Assembly (NCBI RefSeq): GCF_005116645.1
Contig: NZ_SWCM01000002.1
Location: forward strand, 124,001 to 188,000
DNA length: 64,000 nucleotides
Source: Desulfopila sp. IMCC35006
GTDB taxonomy: Bacteria > Desulfobacterota > Desulfobulbia > Desulfobulbales > Desulfocapsaceae
Reading direction: 5' to 3'
Made by a program: the position numbers and the translations under genes. Shown here piece by piece: positions 61,933 through 64,000 of this stretch; the first letter of the stretch is position 1; every line of letters starts with the position of its first letter. Below the pieces are notes generated by a model, which searched no databases, was not told where the DNA came from, and was given only the letters and a program-made list of their open reading frames with translations.

Positions 61933-63471
61933 TCATGCATCCTCTGCAGCGACAAGCGCGTACTTGGCAATGATCTTTTCGAGCAGCGTTTCAAGTTCCT
62001 CCCAGACAGGATCTTCCCTGGCTGCTGCGTCGATGGCCCGTGATAATTCTGTACTGTTTCGGACTACCCCGACAATCTCCTCCTCCATTACACCAAGGCT
62101 GGTGAGCGGCAGCAAATCCGCCATCCCTGTATTGACAGCGTACAGCACCGCAATCTGCTCCGCCGCACTGAGAGGCATATACTGTTGCTGCTTGAGCGTT
62201 TCACGGATTCGCCAGCCGTGCTGCAAAATCTTTTTGGTATTTTCATCAAGACGGGTACCAAACCGGGCAAAGGCCTCGAGCTCCTGAAACTGCGAGTAGG
62301 AGAGACGCAGGTCGGCCACGACCTTGCGATATGCGGGAAGTTGGGTCTTGCCGCCCACCCGGGATACGGATTTTGCGATATCGACTGGTGGCAAGACCCC
62401 TTTCTGGAACAGGTCCGGCGACAGATAGATCTGGCCGTCGGTGATAGAGATAAGATTTGTCGGAATATAGGCGGAAATATTTTGCGCTTCCGTTTCAATG
62501 ATCGGCAATGCGGTCAACGAGCCACCCCCGTGCTCAGGGCGGAGCCGGGTTGAACGTTCGAGCAGGCGGCTGTGCACATAAAAGATATCTCCCGGAAAGG
62601 CCTCCCGGCCTGGCGGGCGGCGAAGCAGCAGAGATATTTGCCGATAGGCCAGAGCATGCCGGGTCAGATCGTCATAAACGATGAGGACATCCTTTCCGCC
62701 GGCCATGAAATACTCTGCCATGGAGGTGGCGGCATACGGCGCAATATACTGTATACCGGGTGAATCACTGCCTCCAGCCACAACCACGGCGGTGTAATCC
62801 ATCACTTTGTGCCGTTCAAATTCGGCCACCACTTTGGCCACCGAGGAACCGCGCTGCCCGATGGCGCAGTAAATACACACCACATTTTTATCGGCCTGGT
62901 TGATAATGGTATCAACAGCTATCCCCGTTTTCCCGGTCTGACGATCCCCCAGAATGAGTTCCCTCTGACCGCGGCCAATCGGGACGAGGGCATCAATGAC
63001 CTTGATGCCGGTCTGCAGCGGTCTGTTTACCGGACCTCGGGCCATTATCGGCGGCGCCTCCCTCTGGACGGCCAGCAGTGTGTCCTTTTCAAGGGGGCCT
63101 TTTTCATCAAGAGGCCGACCCAGCGGATCAATGATCCGGCCGATGAGGTTCTTCGTGACAGGCACTTCCAGGATCCGGCCGGTTCTTCTTATTTCCGACC
63201 GGGCTTTTATGCCGGTATCCTCGTCAAGCAGGACAATGCCCGTTTTCTCCGGCAGGATGTCAACCACCAGACCGATGACGCCATTGTCGAAGTACACAAG
63301 TTCTTCCGATTTCACCCGTTTGAGCCCTTCCGCCCAGACTATGCCCTGGCCGCAGGAGAGAACCCTGCCCACTTCTTCCTCGATGACTGAGGCAGTGAAT
63401 TTTCTTACCCCATCTTCAAGTTCCTGCGCAGTATCGTCGAGTAGCTGGTCGAGGATGTTTTTATTGTCCAT
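61933..63471 (-). CDS. atpA: ATP synthase alpha subunit, N-type (alternative F1Fo)
   Basis: 512 residues. P-loop GDRQTGKT (175-182), [10 protein letters not shown], and [21 protein letters not shown] typical of alpha; the N-terminal beta-barrel has [32 protein letters not shown]. Start at 63471, 10 bp inside the end of atpF, with GGGGTG upstream. Directly preceded by a b-type subunit without a separate delta gene, which is the N-ATPase arrangement. Confidence 0.9.
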   Translation of the reverse strand: MDNKNILDQLLDDTAQELEDGVRKFTASVIEEEVGRVLSCGQGIVWAEGLKRVKSEELVYFDNGVIGLVVDILPEKTGIVLLDEDTGIKARSEIRRTGRILEVPVTKNLIGRIIDPLGRPLDEKGPLEKDTLLAVQREAPPIMARGPVNRPLQTGIKVIDALVPIGRGQRELILGDRQTGKTGIAVDTIINQADKNVVCIYCAIGQRGSSVAKVVAEFERHKVMDYTAVVVAGGSDSPGIQYIAPYAATSMAEYFMAGGKDVLIVYDDLTRHALAYRQISLLLRRPPGREAFPGDIFYVHSRLLERSTRLRPEHGGGSLTALPIIETEAQNISAYIPTNLISITDGQIYLSPDLFQKGVLPPVDIAKSVSRVGGKTQLPAYRKVVADLRLSYSQFQELEAFARFGTRLDENTKKILQHGWRIRETLKQQQYMPLSAAEQIAVLYAVNTGMADLLPLTSLGVMEEEIVGVVRNSTELSRAIDAAAREDPVWEELETLLEKIIAKYALVAAEDA

Positions 63472-64000
63472 GCGACACCCCGGAAAGAGCCCTGGCGGCA
63501 GTTTCAATTTCCGACTCCAGCTCAAGCAGGTAACGGTTTACGTTCCATTCCCACTTCTGGTCTTCGCTATAGAGCCTCAGCCCAAAACCCAGGTCTCTGT
63601 CTACCGCAAAACTGATGTTCCCGCCCTGTTCGACAAATGGCGCGAGCGCCATTTCCAGTTTTTCTTTTTGCGGCATACTGAGCGGAAATCCGGTGATACA
63701 GGTGATCTGGCCGGCCGAGGCAGACAGCAGCGCAGCAATTCCCTGATCTTTCCGGCTGATTTTGGCGATAAAATTTTCGATAAGCCGAGCTTCCAGATCG
63801 TCGTCGGCGAGATCGGTCAGCGCCTTTTGGGCAATCAGGAAAACCTGTCGGTTGATGATTCGTTTGAGCTTTTGGAGAAAGTGGGTTTGCTCTGCGAGAA
63901 GACCACTCTGCCAGACAGCGCGCTTTTCATCGAATTCGGCCTGAAGGTGTTTCAGCGCATTATTTTTCCAGATTTCCACCTCCTCCCTGGCCTGCGACAG
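63461..64000 (-). CDS. atpF: ATP synthase b subunit, N-type, with delta-like C-terminus (partial)
   Basis: 179 residues to the window edge; the reading frame continues beyond position 64000 with a coiled-coil sequence ([11 protein letters not shown]...), so the 5' end is missing. The C-terminal half ([61 protein letters not shown]) resembles the C-domain of the delta subunit, consistent with alternative F1Fo b subunits replacing delta. It overlaps atpA by 11 bp. Confidence 0.8.
   Translation of the reverse strand: MSQAREEVEIWKNNALKHLQAEFDEKRAVWQSGLLAEQTHFLQKLKRIINRQVFLIAQKALTDLADDDLEARLIENFIAKISRKDQGIAALLSASAGQITCITGFPLSMPQKEKLEMALAPFVEQGGNISFAVDRDLGFGLRLYSEDQKWEWNVNRYLLELESEIETAARALSGVSHGQ

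Overview
The window is a gene-dense, roughly 50 % GC chromosomal segment of a Gram-negative anaerobe, most likely a Desulfobacterota bacterium close to the Desulfobulbales. That placement is an inference. It rests on lipid A genes, a complete late cobalamin pathway, several sigma-54 systems, ferritin-like and rubrerythrin-like oxygen-defence proteins, a NifX/Mrp pair and an alternative N-type F-ATPase. No rRNA or tRNA gene was recognised.

Layout: 0-6 kb holds envelope genes (lpxK, lpxC, a YjbQ protein, a SleB-like hydrolase, a KdnA-like sugar aminotransferase, a YfgM-like protein). 6-14.6 kb holds xseA and, on the minus strand, the operon cobC-cobU-cobT-cobS-(cobD::cobQ fusion)-cbiB-ndk. 14.7-20.8 kb holds three universal stress protein genes and a PAS histidine kinase with an NtrC-type sigma-54 response regulator. 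21-25.2 kb holds ahcY, a heavy-metal permease, a flavodoxin, an Mrp-type ATPase and a NifX-like protein. 25.8-34.7 kb holds an epimerase-like protein, a MacB-like export system with two permeases, and znuACB. 34.7-41 kb holds methyltransferases, Fe-S and ferritin-like proteins, a uracil-DNA glycosylase and a glyoxalase-like protein. 41-48 kb holds an acyltransferase, GT4 and glycosidase operon, a decayed HPF/cold-shock gene, GtrA and an acyl-CoA ligase. 48-51.7 kb is a foreign-looking stretch with a transposase fragment and an AT-rich RES-domain gene in what looks like a single integron cassette. 51.7-61 kb carries acetyl-CoA synthetase, a Pat-type lysine acetyltransferase, an acyl carrier protein, a rubrerythrin-like protein, a tandem hairpin array, a pseudo-receiver protein and PEP synthase. 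The right edge is the tail (b, alpha, gamma) of an N-type ATPase operon.

The most interesting reading is a candidate regulon. Three near-identical sigma-54 promoters lie before the usp genes (16700-16715), acs-pat (51741-51756) and the pseudo-receiver/PEP synthase genes (57822-57837). Two of them have an almost identical tandem CTGCAA element about 120 bp upstream. The same kind of element recurs before the histidine kinase and the epimerase-like gene. The NtrC-type regulator encoded beside the usp genes is the obvious candidate activator. The set would join stress proteins to acetate activation and gluconeogenesis. All functions are inferred from sequence reading without database searches.
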